Assembly (NCBI GenBank): GCA_000827325.1 | Contig: KN832876.1 | Coordinates: forward strand, 1,948,295 to 2,012,294 | DNA: 64,000 bases | Source: Oidiodendron maius Zn | Taxonomy: Eukaryota; Ascomycota; Leotiomycetes; Myxotrichaceae | Direction of reading: 5' to 3' | Part shown: positions 27,533-39,371 of the stretch, in pieces | Layout of the letters: every line of letters begins with the position of its first letter | Position numbering within the stretch: the first letter of the stretch is position 1 | Translations under genes and position numbers: made by a program | The notes under the pieces: model-generated | The model's input: only the letters and a program-made list of their open reading frames with translations | What the model was told of the DNA's origin: nothing | Database searches by the model: none

Positions 27533-28748
27533 CTTTGAGGAACAGTGGCTGTGGGAGAAGGCAGTCTTATGGACTGGAGATTCTTTGTTAGCTCAATGGT
27601 TCATGGACGTTGCCCGTTAACGGAATGCTCTTAGAGGGGTGAGGTTCAGTGGAAGGTTCTATCCGCAAAATTTTCTCGGAAGTCTAACATCTTAAATTGT
27701 TGAATCATCATTACCGGAAGAGGTTTGCACAGCTTGCAAGACTGAATAGGAGAGTAGCGAATTGTGATACTGACCGTTTCAATCTTGCAAAATAAAGATT
27801 TGAAAGCAAAGACGGACTCGAAGCAGACGAGACGAGATGTGTAGAGTGTTGTTGATAAGTGGAGGTATTGAAGGTGCTAGACAATAGCGCGTAGCATTCT
27901 CTGCTGTCTCGTGAATATTCCGCTGAAGGCAATTGGGCCTGCCAGCGTGATCTTGAGGTCGTTGTTTGATACATTTTGAGAGAGTCTTAAAAGAGGGACT
28001 CCCCACTTCACAAGTTGGCTTTTCCGCCTCTCAGAAATTTTAGTCGGCCGTAGATTTGCCGATTATACCCAGAAGTTTCGGCGGCTGACAAAGGGTATTT
28101 ACAGATGTCCCATTGGTACCATAACCACAAAGGCGATTCCATATCTTTGTAATTGCTTTTGATCGCGAATGTTCAACTCCAACGTTGGGGTCATTGGCTG
28201 TTCTATTGGCCACGACGTCTCTGATAAATGGTATAAAGGTGGACAAGATAGCCCGTCATAAACTTCCTCTCACACCAACTGCAAGTTCCTGCCGACACCC
28301 AACATCATGATGGACGATGGAAGACGTGACAGCAATTGGCAGAGCGTAACTTTACTACTGTCTTATATCACCCTGCCTCTCTCAACTCAAAAGCATTCAT
28401 ATCTTGACAGTATGAGGTGCACTTGAAATCGCTTCTGTCTATATCTATTCGAAGCTATGCGCTTGCGAAAACAAAGCCCCTCCAGACTATATTGCTCGTC
28501 ATGACCTAAATTCCTGATCAGGACAGCTGTACTCTTTGGTACCGGAATCTAGTTGAGAGAGAATCTCCCTTGGGCTATTTTTCTTCTGTCAAAATTCTAC
28601 TTTACTTCCTTGACGAAGTCTTAAAAAATATTTAAAAGAATTCCTTCTCACGCCCTGATTTCACTTCTCGAAGACTGGAAGGGATAACAAAGTAGTGAGA
28701 TCCACCACTGCCTCAATCCTGTGGCAAGTCGTGCCGCAGGCCAGCATC
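27533..28748. promoter_or_regulatory. Divergent intergenic region between ADE4 and the RID methyltransferase
   Basis: About 1.2 kb between two divergent starts, so it should hold both promoters. Several short frames on both strands are unremarkable. No gene is supported. Confidence 0.5.
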
Positions 28749-31700
28749 ATGGCCCCTCTCCAAAGACGATCCATCATCATTATCGATGACGATGACGGGA
28801 GTTTTACTGTCTCCGATGAAATTTCGAATATTAGCCATTCCTCCAAACGTAAGCAAGTGTTTCTACAATCATTTAGTATTGAGCCACTTTGATTTGCCTT
28901 ACTGTAACCTTTGCTGCTATTTTAATAAGGTGATTCAAGTTGTCCGAATGGAAACAAAGTATATCCTGCTATCTAAGGCCACTCAGCGTTTCCATTCTGA
29001 AAGGGGCAATATGTGCCTAGTGGCAAGAGCCCGATAATCATGAAGGTATAGCTAATTTGAAAGCAGGATCTCTTGGATCGCTGCCAACTAAACTATTCAA
29101 CAGACCGACTACATTGATCAGCCCTTCCTGCCGTGCCACTAACGAAATGGGGCAACTTTGCGCATCAATAACGAAGTTTAATCGTTCTCTACAGAAGAAC
29201 AGTTCTACTATTGCCAGTCTTCCTTCTGCGCCTCTAAATTTGGAAACTTCTAAGTCGACAGCCATGAAGACGCCCACCGTCAGTATTTCAAGTGCAAGCT
29301 CCCCATTAACAGAAGTCTCTTCAATCGTAAGACTTGGATCAGCTAGACCATCCCAATCACTGTTAAGCTTGCATTCTCCGAATTTACAACTTTCCAAGTC
29401 AGGATCAATGGAAGTCATTACTCACAATCTTATAGAGTTGCGAGAGGATCCGTGGTCCAGGCCGGTCGGCACCAAATCTCCATCTGGCCTATTACAGGAT
29501 AAGACCGTTTCAAATCTTAGTCTACTGGAAAGAACGCGGAGTCTGTGCTCTCTGAGTGGAACAGTTGCAACTGAACCCGGGCAGCTGATCGATCTTGACG
29601 AAGTTGAAGAGGAAGAAGACATCTGGGATGACGAACAGCTACAATTTCTTCGCATAGAAGATATATCATTAGGGGATGGGACAAAGCGTAATCAGGAAGC
29701 TGCAACCAAACCAGGCTGGCTGCTACGCAACCCACCTGTCATGCAGCCTCTGATGAAAATAGAGACCGTTTACCACATGAAATTCCTTCTACGGCCGAAG
29801 AAAACCGTGGAGATCTCTGATGGGGATTTTCTTCACATCACAGATATCATCCGCAACACACTGAGTGGAGAAGTCACATTGCGAGGCATTCGTTACCAGA
29901 GGTGTAACGCACTGAATGGTATGTTGGAGAGGAAATTAAATGAAATTTGTCTCTTTTACGAGATTGATATTGATGATCCACGCACTCCGAGTGAACAGAG
30001 TGCGATCGAAGTACCTGTTGAGAAGGTTAATTTCTTGCGCCACATCCGTCGAACAAACCTGTCTTTTCCACTTGGGAGAAACTTTGCAGCAGAACAGTTC
30101 CGTTCATCTGAGGAGATTGCAGCCGAAGGAGGCTTAACGGCACGCTGGAAGTATACTTGCAAATATCATTCAGCCAATGACAGATATAACAATCGCTGGC
30201 TTGAAAGAAGTTTGGAAACCTTTAGTGAACAGGAATGCACTAATGGATACGGAGTTTCAAATGCTGAAAGACGTTTTCAATGGCGTGGAGAAACCATAAT
30301 GGGAGGGTCTCATGTTCCTTCCCTGATGGAAGGAAACTGGACTGGTAGTAATCGAGGACGAAGACATATTAGTATTTCGAGTGAAAATTCCAATTCAGTT
30401 CTCCATGGATTCTCTGGTCTGCCCAACTTGCCAAAAATTTCAGCAGTATGTCGACACTCTCAGGGTCATTCGATAGCCACATCTGCAAAGCGAGAGAGGT
30501 CTCCAGATATAATACTCGTCAAGAGTTCTGCTACAACTGAGAACCCCTCAAAGAAGCTGTGCACAGAAAATAGGTTTGATGCAGAGAGCATAAAGCAAAA
30601 TTCTTCAAGTCTTCAGATATATGACACGAATCTGGGACGGTTTCAACCCGTGATAGATCTGGAATCAGAGTCTTGTTACAGCAACCAGGCAAATCCAGAT
30701 TTAAGGTGCAGCGTTTCATATCCACTTCTGACCCATAGCAATAGTGCTCTGTCAGATATACTGCATCATCCGCCAAGGACAAGTATTTGCTCTGGCATCA
30801 ACGTCTGGTCCTCAGAATTAGCGACACCACCCCCTACAGGAATAATGCATCATCGCACTCAGTCAGTCAACGGTCCTGTCATTAGATTTCCAGGCCAAAT
30901 GCTAACGTTCGGCGATGGCTTCTGCGGCGCTGGGGGAACAACCAGAGGAGCAGTTATGGCCGGTTTGAAGGTCAAGTGGGGATTCGATTTTTGGGAGAAT
31001 GCGTGTAAAACATGGGAGACCAACTTCAAGGACGCAGCTTGCTACTGTATGCCATCCGATAAGTTTGTTAGAATGGCCCAGAGTTCCAGTGGAGGTGAAG
31101 ATATAAAGGTGGATATTCTACACCTCTCTCCGCCATGTCAATACTTTTCTCCCGCTCACACCGTCAATGGAGTTGACGATGAGATGAATACTGCAAGTTT
31201 ATATGCTGTACTTGAGGTAGTGAAAGCAGTGAGGCCGAGAGTTGTGACGCTGGAACAGACCTTTGGGATACTTGGTGCGAAATGTCGGTGGTACTTCTCT
31301 TCAGTCATCCATATGTTCGCAACCCTAAGATTTTCTGTCCGGTGGGCGATTGTGCCTTTATCTACATGGGTATGTGTTTGTCTACAGAGACTTTTCTAAG
31401 AATTGGAGCTGCTAATATACCAGCGCAGGGTCTTCCACAACGGAGGCATCGTTTGATAATAATCGGCGCCTGGTAATTTTTGCGCAATCCTATTATTTCC
31501 ATGAGTAAATAACTGACTTACTCAAGTCCAGGAGAGATTCTCCCTACAATGCCTTCGCCAACTCACTCCGAGAGTGGTGAGGGGGGTCTCAAACCTTTTG
31601 TGACCGTCAATGAGACTCTGTCAAAAATACCACCCGACGCAGATCATCATGATCCTGATAGACTTGTCTTTGCAGATGGCAGAGAAATGAGACCTTGGGA

Positions 31701-31965
31701 TGGCAATAAAATCCTCCCACGAGCGATGACTACAAGTGGCGGCCAAAACTACCATCCTTCAGGCACTCGAGACTTCACCCTAAGAGAATATGCTTGTCTT
31801 CAAGGTTTTCCTATAAACCATGCGTTTGTAGGATCTGGTATAAAGAAACAAATTGGAAATGCAGTGCCACCATGTGTGGCTAAAGTTTTATTCAAGTCTA
31901 TTAAGAGGAACTTGGACGAAGCTGACGGGGTTGTGGCAGCTCAAGATTTCGTGTTAATCGAGTAA
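28749..31965 (+). CDS. rid: RID/Masc1-type cytosine-C5 DNA methyltransferase
   Basis: Four exons (28749-28848, 29052-31369, 31429-31472, 31527-31965) give 966 residues. In Neurospora, RID is needed for repeat-induced point mutation; in Ascobolus, Masc1 is needed for methylation induced premeiotically. The catalytic domain lies in the last third: motif I FGDGFCGAGGTTRG (about residue 650), motif IV PPCQYFSPAHT (about 727) with the catalytic Cys, motif VIII GLPQRRHRLIII assembled across intron 2 (from 807), and GNAVPP of motif X (about 930). Motif VI reads Glu-Gln-Thr (in TLEQTFGI, about 768) instead of the usual Glu-Asn-Val, the diagnostic RID feature. The long N-terminal half contains a BAH-like region and, at residues 8-16, a run of four Ile then four Asp resembling a SUMO-interacting motif. 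The 203-nt first intron is the weakest part of the model. Confidence 0.9.
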
Positions 31966-33078
31966 ATTGAAGAACTGTCTGAAGTGACTACCCTACCCTA
32001 TTTTCATGGTCTAGCTCCAACACAGTATGCCAAGAGCCCTTCCCTCACAGAATAATTCTAGACGATGTATGATTCGCCAGTCTTCGAAATTAGTTCTCCT
32101 GTAGCTTAAATAGTTAGTAAGAGACCTTTACTAACTATTCGCCAGGAAGAGGGGGAAATTAATGTCGTCTTGCTCAGTGATCTTGGTAGAAACGTTCATA
32201 ACTCTTAGAGTTCACTATTTTCAGTGCATTGTTTATAATCATAGCAAAGTGATACAGAAATATAATCAGAGATATACGAAGAGAAGAAAATTGGAACATA
32301 CATATTCAGCGATTTCCATATTCATCTCTGACTAAGTCCCTTATTAGTATCGTGGTACCAATTAGTATATATAGCAAGGCTGCTAGCAATTGAGAGTATA
32401 AGATCGTGTAGCAACATCATCATCGATACAATGGACAGATGTACTTAGAGAATCCTAAATCGTTCTTCATTAGGTCAGCCAAAGTCTCTGCATTTGTAAA
32501 TAAGAAAGCTTAGGCTCGATAAAAGAGTTCAGAATATGTAAGATTGAATGTCATCCACTCATAAGATATAGCTACCCCGGCGAGGGTGCCATCATAACGA
32601 GGTCGATCGCAAATTATATCATCATGAAAGGAAAGTGTAAGACAGACAGAAGGAGTGTTTGCAAACGTACAGTTTCAAGTTGGCTCGATGAATTGAGAGA
32701 AAATAAAAGAACGAATATGAACGGCATTTGCAGCATGTCCAAGACCTTGACATACTATGCCCGGACAGAATGGTCTCCCTCGTTGTTAGTATCGTCGGTT
32801 GGAGATAGATTCTGGAGACTCGGAAAATTTTGGAAGTCCAAGAGCTGGAGGAATTTTGAGGCTAAACGGATGCATTAATGCCTGAGGCCACAAATAAAAT
32901 TTTAGGGTTCCCGATTCTCGCTAACGCACACACGAATAATCCATCTCCGACTTTCGAAGTCAAGACCATCGCAATACCAATCGGCACCTCTTTTCGACAA
33001 ATCGCCCAGTACGTTCTCTTCAGTCTGTCGCGGGGCACGAATCTCACAACTAACATACTGTCTTCAGCATCAGCCAAA
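31966..33078. other. AT-rich intergenic region downstream of rid
   Basis: About 1.1 kb, visibly AT-rich up to 32600. I see no gene. The last 150 bp contain the promoter and a probable leader intron of the ribosomal protein gene. Confidence 0.5.
33009..33067 (+). promoter_or_regulatory. Probable 5' UTR intron of the ribosomal protein eL14 gene
   Basis: A GTACGT donor at 33009, an ACTAAC branch-like sequence near 33040-33055 and a TTCAG acceptor ending at 33067 outline a 59-nt leader intron just before the start codon at 33079. Leader introns are common in fungal ribosomal protein genes. It does not change the protein. Confidence 0.5.
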
Positions 33079-33577
33079 ATGGGTGACGCAGACATCAAGA
33101 CATCGTCGTGGAGACTGGTGGAGGTCGGGCGTGTTGTCCTTGTCCATGGAGGTCCTTCGGACGGCAAGCTGGCAACTATTGTTGAGATCATCGATCATAA
33201 GCGTGTATGTGGCACCTTCATGTGGTTGGATATTAGTGGCGCCAGTACTGACCGCCATGTAGGCTCTCATTGATGGCTCATCAACAGATTCCAAGGCCGC
33301 CGTTCCCCGTCAATCTATCGCCCTCGCAAAACTCATCCTCACTCCCCTCGTTCTGGAGAAACTTCCACGAGGCGCACGAACTGGCGTAGTCAAGGCGCAA
33401 TGGGAGAAGGCTGGTATCGATGCGAAGTGGCAAGAGAGCGCCTGGGCTAAGAAGCGCGCCCAGAAGGAGCGGAGACGGGCTTTGACAGATTTCGAGCGAT
33501 TCAAGGTCATGAAATTGAGGAAGCAAACGCGTTTCGAGGTCCGGAAGTCCTTGGCTAAGGTCAAGGCTGCTTCGTAG
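33079..33577 (+). CDS. RPL14: 60S ribosomal protein eL14
   Basis: Two coding exons (33079-33204, 33263-33577) give 146 residues, the usual size of eL14, a large-subunit ribosomal protein. It opens with a KOW-like beta barrel ([29 protein letters not shown]), then the conserved central part ([25 protein letters not shown]) and a basic helical C-terminus ([28 protein letters not shown]). The 58-nt intron begins GTATGT and restores KRALIDGSS on splicing. It sits beside two other core genes, EGD2 and ATP7, on the same strand. Confidence 0.96.
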
Positions 33578-34220
33578 AGGGTTTGTATTTGGGATTGTGG
33601 GCATGAATGCATGGGGTTGCTGGATTCCTCGACTTCCTAGGGAGCTTTGTATCCTACGTCAATTTCGACAGGCGTATAGAGCATATGGACTTCAAAAGAC
33701 ATTATATTGCTGCTATGGAGGTAACAAAGAAGTGATTGGCTGTGGTATGAGTGAAATGCCAGATTGTGTAGATTGAGGCTCTCCAAAAAATATCCTTTAA
33801 ACCAAGCAGTGATTTGATAATTATGAAGTATGGCACCTATCACACTCAGTATTAAATGCATGTCTCCAAAAATTGGTTAGATCATTTTGTTGCTGTAGAA
33901 TTAATCATGTCGAGTACTTTTCATCGTTCATGCCTCGTCTTTGGCCGAACCGCAAGCTAATTCTTAGCGAACATCCAACCCTAAAAGCTCATCCGATCTG
34001 GAAGCATCAACGAGGAGACTCTACGTCGAAATCAAGGACTAGCCAAGGTTAGTTTATGTCCCTTTCCACAGGTGGTGTATGCGAGTATGTTGTCATCCAG
34101 CAGTCTCTGAGCCTTGACCCGCAACTGCGCGCACACGAGAATATTCAAAAATTTCGCGACATTAACATCACCGTCCAGAGTCCTCTGCTAACTTTCCAAG
34201 TACAGACACAGCTGCCCAAC
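33578..34220. other. Intergenic region between RPL14 and EGD2
   Basis: About 640 bp; it should hold the RPL14 3' UTR and the EGD2 promoter and leader. The EGD2 frame is open upstream to an ATG at 34056, but that stretch does not look like the family and is taken as leader. Confidence 0.5.
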
Positions 34221-35077
34221 ATGTCAAACCCACGCATCGAAGAGCTTCCTGATGACGAACCCACCAAGCAGGTCACCGCTGAAGAGGAAGGGTCCGATAG
34301 CTCTGACTCGGAGGTTGAGGCGGGCGAAGGTATTCCCGCAGGAGCTGGCGCTGTCGTCCACTCTCGCAATGAGAAGAAAGCAAGGAAGTCAATTGCCAAG
34401 CTTGGTCTGACCAGAGTCCCTGGTATCACCCGCGTTACTCTCAGACGTCCAAAGAACGTTAGTATTCCCTGCAATTCCACCTCTGTCTCTTAGGAGATTG
34501 CAGCACAATATAATTACAGATTTCTCTGTCGCCAGGAAGAGAGTGACTGGAGGAGGATCGGCCTGGTGTATACCTCAATGATTGTTACAAACTATAAACT
34601 GGGCACGTTCTAACCATCTTTCACTTTAGATTCTCTTCGTTATCAACAACCCCGAGGTCTACAAGTCCCCCTCTAGCAACACGTACATGTAAGGAAATTC
34701 TATTTCATGGGAAAATCGATATACTAATATGTTCTTACAGCGTTTTCGGAGAAGCTAAGATTGAGGATCTCAACTCTCAGGCGCAGATCTCCGCCGCTCA
34801 ACAATTGGCGGCCCAGGAGGCACACGATCATGCCGGACACGACCACGCTGGACATGACCATACCCACGACCATGGCAAGGGCAAAGCCGTTGATACTAGC
34901 GATGCCAAGAAGGAAGAGGAAGAAGACGACGGAGAAGAGGTCGACGCAACGGGACTGGAGGATAAAGATATCGAGCTAGTCATGACCCAGGCTAGTGTCT
35001 CGCGGAACAAGGCTATCAAGGCGCTGAAAGAGAATGACAATGACATAGTCAACTCCATCATGGCTCTGAGCATATAG
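34221..35077 (+). CDS. EGD2: Nascent polypeptide-associated complex subunit alpha
   Basis: Three exons (34221-34457, 34630-34688, 34741-35077) give 210 residues. The protein binds emerging nascent chains at the ribosome exit with the beta subunit (Egd1). The NAC domain is visible as [29 protein letters not shown], then [30 protein letters not shown] across the introns (split for length), and the C-terminal UBA domain as [32 protein letters not shown]. The N-terminus is acidic. Between NAC and UBA there is a histidine-rich insert, [18 protein letters not shown], that could bind metal ions. Intron 1 is long for this window (172 nt) and starts GTTAGT. Confidence 0.96.
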
Positions 35078-35561
35078 AGAAGACTCTGACAGGTTGGAGA
35101 TTCCTTGCCCGGTCTGGCCTGGTTCTGTAGTTACAGGAGGATAGTTGACAATAGGTGACCCACACGCCGGGCAATGGTTCAAAGGCACTTGTATTCCCGT
35201 CACGACTTGTATCATGAAATTCATAACAATCCAGTGACTTCAGATTGTCCTAGCTCATTGAGATGTGTACATGTTGAGTTATACCATCCTCTCTGCAAAG
35301 AGGGCGCTGATTCTTGACACTGAACTTACTTCGCCTGGAACATTGCTCTTACAACATTTTGAGCTTCAGTTCATTACGATCACAATTTTAACTTGTGCCT
35401 ATTTTTCATGTTGCCTTAAGGTATGCTATACCTCATCGGCAACATGAACCCAATCACGTGATATACACCTAGCTTTGCCGAGCCATTCTCGTTCAGCTTT
35501 TCGACGACGAACCCGAAAACACCAACTCTCCCATTCCGTCAATCGCCTCACAACTATCACA
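35078..35561. other. Intergenic region between EGD2 and ATP7
   Basis: About 480 bp with no gene; it holds the EGD2 3' UTR and the promoter of ATP7. Confidence 0.5.
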
Positions 35562-36339
35562 ATGGCAGCCGGAGTAAGTACAAGTGTTAATGCACCGTTC
35601 CTTCTTTCCACCTAGCCACCTGCTGGTGTCGCGCAGCAAGCTCAATTCGCTTGGAGACCTGACTCCTCCATTCATGCTGCAGGTTAGTAGCTAACATTTC
35701 ATCTCCTTCTAGCGCAGTGCAGCTCTCAAACTCGACTGGGCCAAAGTGACCAGCTCACTCGGCCTTCGCGGTCAAACTGCGACCTCCCTGCAGGCATTTA
35801 AGAAGCGCAGCGAAGACGCCCGCCGCCGTGTTCAAGCTCTCTCGGAACAACCGCAAACGGTGGACTTCGCCCAATACCGCTCTCTGCTGAAGAACCAGGC
35901 TGTTGTCGACGAGATCGAGAAATACTTCAGCACTTTCAAGCCCGCAACTTACGATGTTGCAAGACAGATCAAGGCAATTGAGGCCTTCGAGGCTCAGGCT
36001 GTGAAGAACGCGGAGGAGACTAAGGGTCGCGTTGATCTGGAGTTGAAGGATTTGGAGAAGACACTGAAGAACATTGAGGAGGCCAGGCCATTTGAAGATC
36101 TCACTGTGGTATGTACTGCTTGGATGATGAGACATATCATGGCTGGAGCTAATACGTGTGCGTTATAGGATGACGTTGCCGCGGCCCGCCCTGATATCGA
36201 CGAGAAGACTTCCCAACTCGTTTCTAAGGGACGCTGGTCTGTACCAGGATATAAGGTACCTGTCTATTTCGGAATTAACCACTGGAGACTGCGACTAATA
36301 AGTGAACAGGAAAAATTCGGCGACCTTTCCATCCTATAG
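35562..36339 (+). CDS. ATP7: Mitochondrial F1Fo ATP synthase subunit d
   Basis: Four exons (35562-35573, 35713-36108, 36169-36255, 36310-36339) give 174 residues, the usual length for fungal subunit d, a peripheral-stalk component of the inner-membrane ATP synthase. The start [21 protein letters not shown], split here by intron 1 after the fourth codon, is characteristic, as are the helical middle region ([23 protein letters not shown]) and the C-terminal [23 protein letters not shown]. The first coding exon is only 12 nt and is followed by a 139-nt intron that contains a well-bordered cryptic exon (see findings). The other introns are short and canonical. Confidence 0.95.
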
Positions 36340-36714
36340 ACGGTCCTCTCCTGTTCTTTCCTATGTCCCATGTACTAGTGTAAATAACGAGCCCATAGAA
36401 GGAAGAGAAGCCGTTGAATTATTCTTATTAGCACGTAATGTGACACTAAAACTAGGTAATAATTTCCTCTCAAACAGTGAGGCAAGTGCAAATTAGAAAC
36501 CAGAGCTATATTTGTGTCTTGCTGCGAATAACCCTTTTAGATACCACACAATGGCCAAAGATGCAAAAAGTTGTGTAGGCTTGTATATCCTTGGTCAAGG
36601 TCATGATGCCTAAATCCACCAAGGGAGTACTCCAGCATACGTGTTGACCCGAATTCACCAACTTTTTATTTCAATATATCTCGTTATGATCTATCTCTCT
36701 ATATGCTTTTTCGT
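36340..36714. other. Convergent intergenic region
   Basis: About 375 bp between the 3' ends of ATP7 (plus) and the MFS transporter (minus). It should contain both 3' UTRs; no gene seen. Confidence 0.55.
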
Positions 36715-38377
36715 CTAATCATCAACAGGTGCAAACCTAGATTTCCTTCTCAAGGCTAAGCCATATTTCATGAATATGAATGGCACAGGTATTGCAATTA
36801 CTGCGATACCGCCAAGAATAGACACGGCAGGGCCAACGCCTAAATTATGGAACATGGGTGATGCTACCAGCGGGAACGCAGCCGCTAAAATGCTCCGTAG
36901 GAAAGTGTTTCCGGACACCGCGCTTGCGGCGTATAGTTGGTATGTATCGACTAAGAAATTTATACACTGTTGGAAGATGATGTTGAATCCGGAACCTATA
37001 AACACAGCTGCAACGACGGGTGCTGGCCCTGTAAGTTATATTAGCACGATATCTCACTAGGAGATTAACTGAAATATATAGGAACACCTACAAGGGATTT
37101 TTGGGTCTGCTGTCCATCCAAACCAAAATAATCCAATTGCGAACAGAATGCCCCCTACAGCCATTGGCGCACACCGCGCTTCAGGCACTGGCTTGCCTCC
37201 GTGGGCATCCACAATTCTGGCATATCGCGGTTGGTTTGACAAGTTGATCCCAATTGCCGCGCAGACTCCTACAAATAGACCAAGAAACGGTAAAGAACCA
37301 ATCACAGGACTGTATCCGCGATTCTCTTGAAAAACAATAGGAAAAACTTCAAGTGTCATGTATAGCAACGCATACACAAACGAAGCATATAAAGCTATGC
37401 ATGTGACCATTGGTTCTGTGGTGAGCATCATTATAGGCCGTGAGAAATGCTTCGTAATTATGGTCTTTGGAGATAGCTTGATTTTCTCCTGTGGATGAAA
37501 GTATCGTTCATTTCCGGTCTCTTTGCGCAGACGCTGCGCCTTTCTTTTCAACAGTACTGGTGCATACGTCTCCGGAAGGAAGAAGAAGGTAACCAGTACA
37601 ATAGTGAACGTCCAAATTGCTTCAAGGTATTCTGTCCAGCGCCAGCCAAGGTGATGATTGACAACCAAAGAAGAACCTATAAGCGGACCCTATTTATAAT
37701 CAGTGAGTATTCTCGAGTGAGGAGAGAGAGGGGATGCATACCAGAGTTGGACCACCAACAACTGCCATGGCATAAAATGTTACAGCGGTCCCTCGAGTTT
37801 TGGGGGCCCATATATCGCCGAGAGACGCAGAGACATTGCTCACAGGCGCCGAACCAAAGATACCTCCAAAAAATCGTGTGATAAGGATTGATTCGATGTT
37901 CTTGCTCGTCGCAGTTCCGATTGAAAATAGGCCTAGACATATCATGGCAGGGAGCATGGAGACTCGACGACCCCAAAGCTCTGACACAGGTGCCCAACAG
38001 AGAGGACCAAAGGCAAATCCGAATCTGAGAATAGAATATCAGCATGTCTGTTGTCTAAGCCAGGGGGGGTCAGGTTCGCAAACTCACATATACAGCGAGA
38101 TGCATAGGACAGTAACCTCTTTTGTGGCGCCCGTATACTTCTGAATGGAAGGCTCAGCAGCAGAAATGATGCTCGAGCCCAAGCTCGCCGCCAGAGCTAG
38201 CATTCCGAGCTGGAACGTCACCCAGGCCCTATACGGCGTCGACCAATTCCGCGGGTTGGCAGTTTCATTCTCGTCCCAGCGCACCAGGAACTCGTCTGGC
38301 TTCTCATTGCTCGTCTCCGCCTTTACAGGCAGAGGGTTCTCCTCGTCAACGTCGACGAGGATCGCAGGACTTGTCAT
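36715..38377 (-). CDS. Major facilitator superfamily transporter (DHA1-like, drug/polyamine:H+ antiporter type)
   Basis: Four exons (38377-38088, 38024-37742, 37689-37092, 37028-36715) encode 494 residues with about 12 hydrophobic helices, the normal MFS size. The cytosolic N-terminus ends in RWDENETANPRNWS, a mark of fungal DHA1 and related carriers, followed by helix 1 (WVTFQLGMLALAASLGSSI). The conserved loop 2-3 motif is FGPLCWAPVSELWGRR, and RFFGGIFGSAPVSN and GDIW follow. Splicing of the last intron restores IPWPAPVVAAVFIGSGFNIIFQQ. Relatives export drugs, polyamines or organic acids; the substrate is unknown. Its next neighbour upstream on the same strand, 1 kb away, is a PrpF-family isomerase, so export of a tricarboxylic acid is one hypothesis. 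Confidence 0.92.
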
Positions 38378-39371
38378 GGTTGCTTTGTCTCTGGGGCTAC
38401 GGAGGCCGCAGACATTGTCGAGAAGACGCGTGGTGCCTCGGACAGCCAGCAGGCCTGCCTCTGCATAGAGCCGGCAGATCGAATGCCATTATATATGGAA
38501 AACATGCAGTGCATCCGGGATTGCAGAGCTGACAACATTTCGTGGGTAGCAAATTGGGTCTGGGGTTAGGTCGGGTAACGCGGGCCCATGGCAGCCATCA
38601 AGGGGCTGCCGATAGGTCAATGTCTTTACGACGACCACTGTTCCAGGGTGATTGGACTGTGCCGTCATGTAACAAGTGGCTTCGGGAATGGCCTGGAAAT
38701 GAAGAACCTCCCATCTTTGGGGTTGTGCCGCCACTCACCGCCCCGTGTTTAAGACGATCGCCTGTGTGCAGGCGTGTCTCCTGCCTCTCTGGTCCAGACC
38801 AACACCTGCTGCAGTCGGCCTTGCGCACGTATACGGCGTCGGGTGCAGACTTCCTCACATTATCTGATGCTTTAATAGCATTCCCCGGGAGAAGCGAGAG
38901 TGGGTGGAGCACGGCACGGCAGTAATCATCCTCAAGCACTTCGTCACAGGGATTTCATCGCAATGGTCCGGGCTACCGATATGTGGCCGAATTGCTGTGA
39001 AGAGGCACTGTACGACAGGAATTACTGCGAGGAGAAGTTGCGTTGTTGTGAGACATTTGCCGCATACCGTCCTGGAAATTGTTATTAGTATCTGCGCCTC
39101 CTGCCAGGATCCACGTGAGACGCTCCACCTGGCGACTTCCAGAAAGGGACATTTCAACTGGTATGTGCTTCTGGCCAGGAACCTGCATCCAAGAATTAAG
39201 CGGCGAATTGGTCATAAAGATATGGTTTATAAGTAGGAAAGCTATCCTGAACCTACCACAGGGCGGCAAGTGTTGTGAGCCAGATAGTGCAGTGCAGCGT
39301 CTTAATCCAGTATTATCGGCCAGCAGGACTCCCTCTGGCATAAACTCGTCAATTTCTAACATTCACAAACA
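38378..39371. other. Intergenic region between the MFS transporter and the PrpF homologue
   Basis: About 990 bp forming the MFS promoter region and the 3' UTR of the isomerase gene. An inverted repeat is noted separately. No gene is supported. Confidence 0.5.
38590..38610. repeat. Short inverted repeat, 7-bp arms, in the MFS transporter promoter region
   Basis: GGCAGCC is followed after seven bases by GGCTGCC, its reverse complement, about 210 bp upstream of the transporter start. It could be a binding site for a dimeric regulator, or chance. Confidence 0.5.

Noticed and set aside
34056-34220. Upstream in-frame ATG for EGD2
   Set aside because: The added 55 residues do not resemble NAC alpha, and the ATG at 34221 starts the usual acidic N-terminus. 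The stretch is more likely 5' leader.
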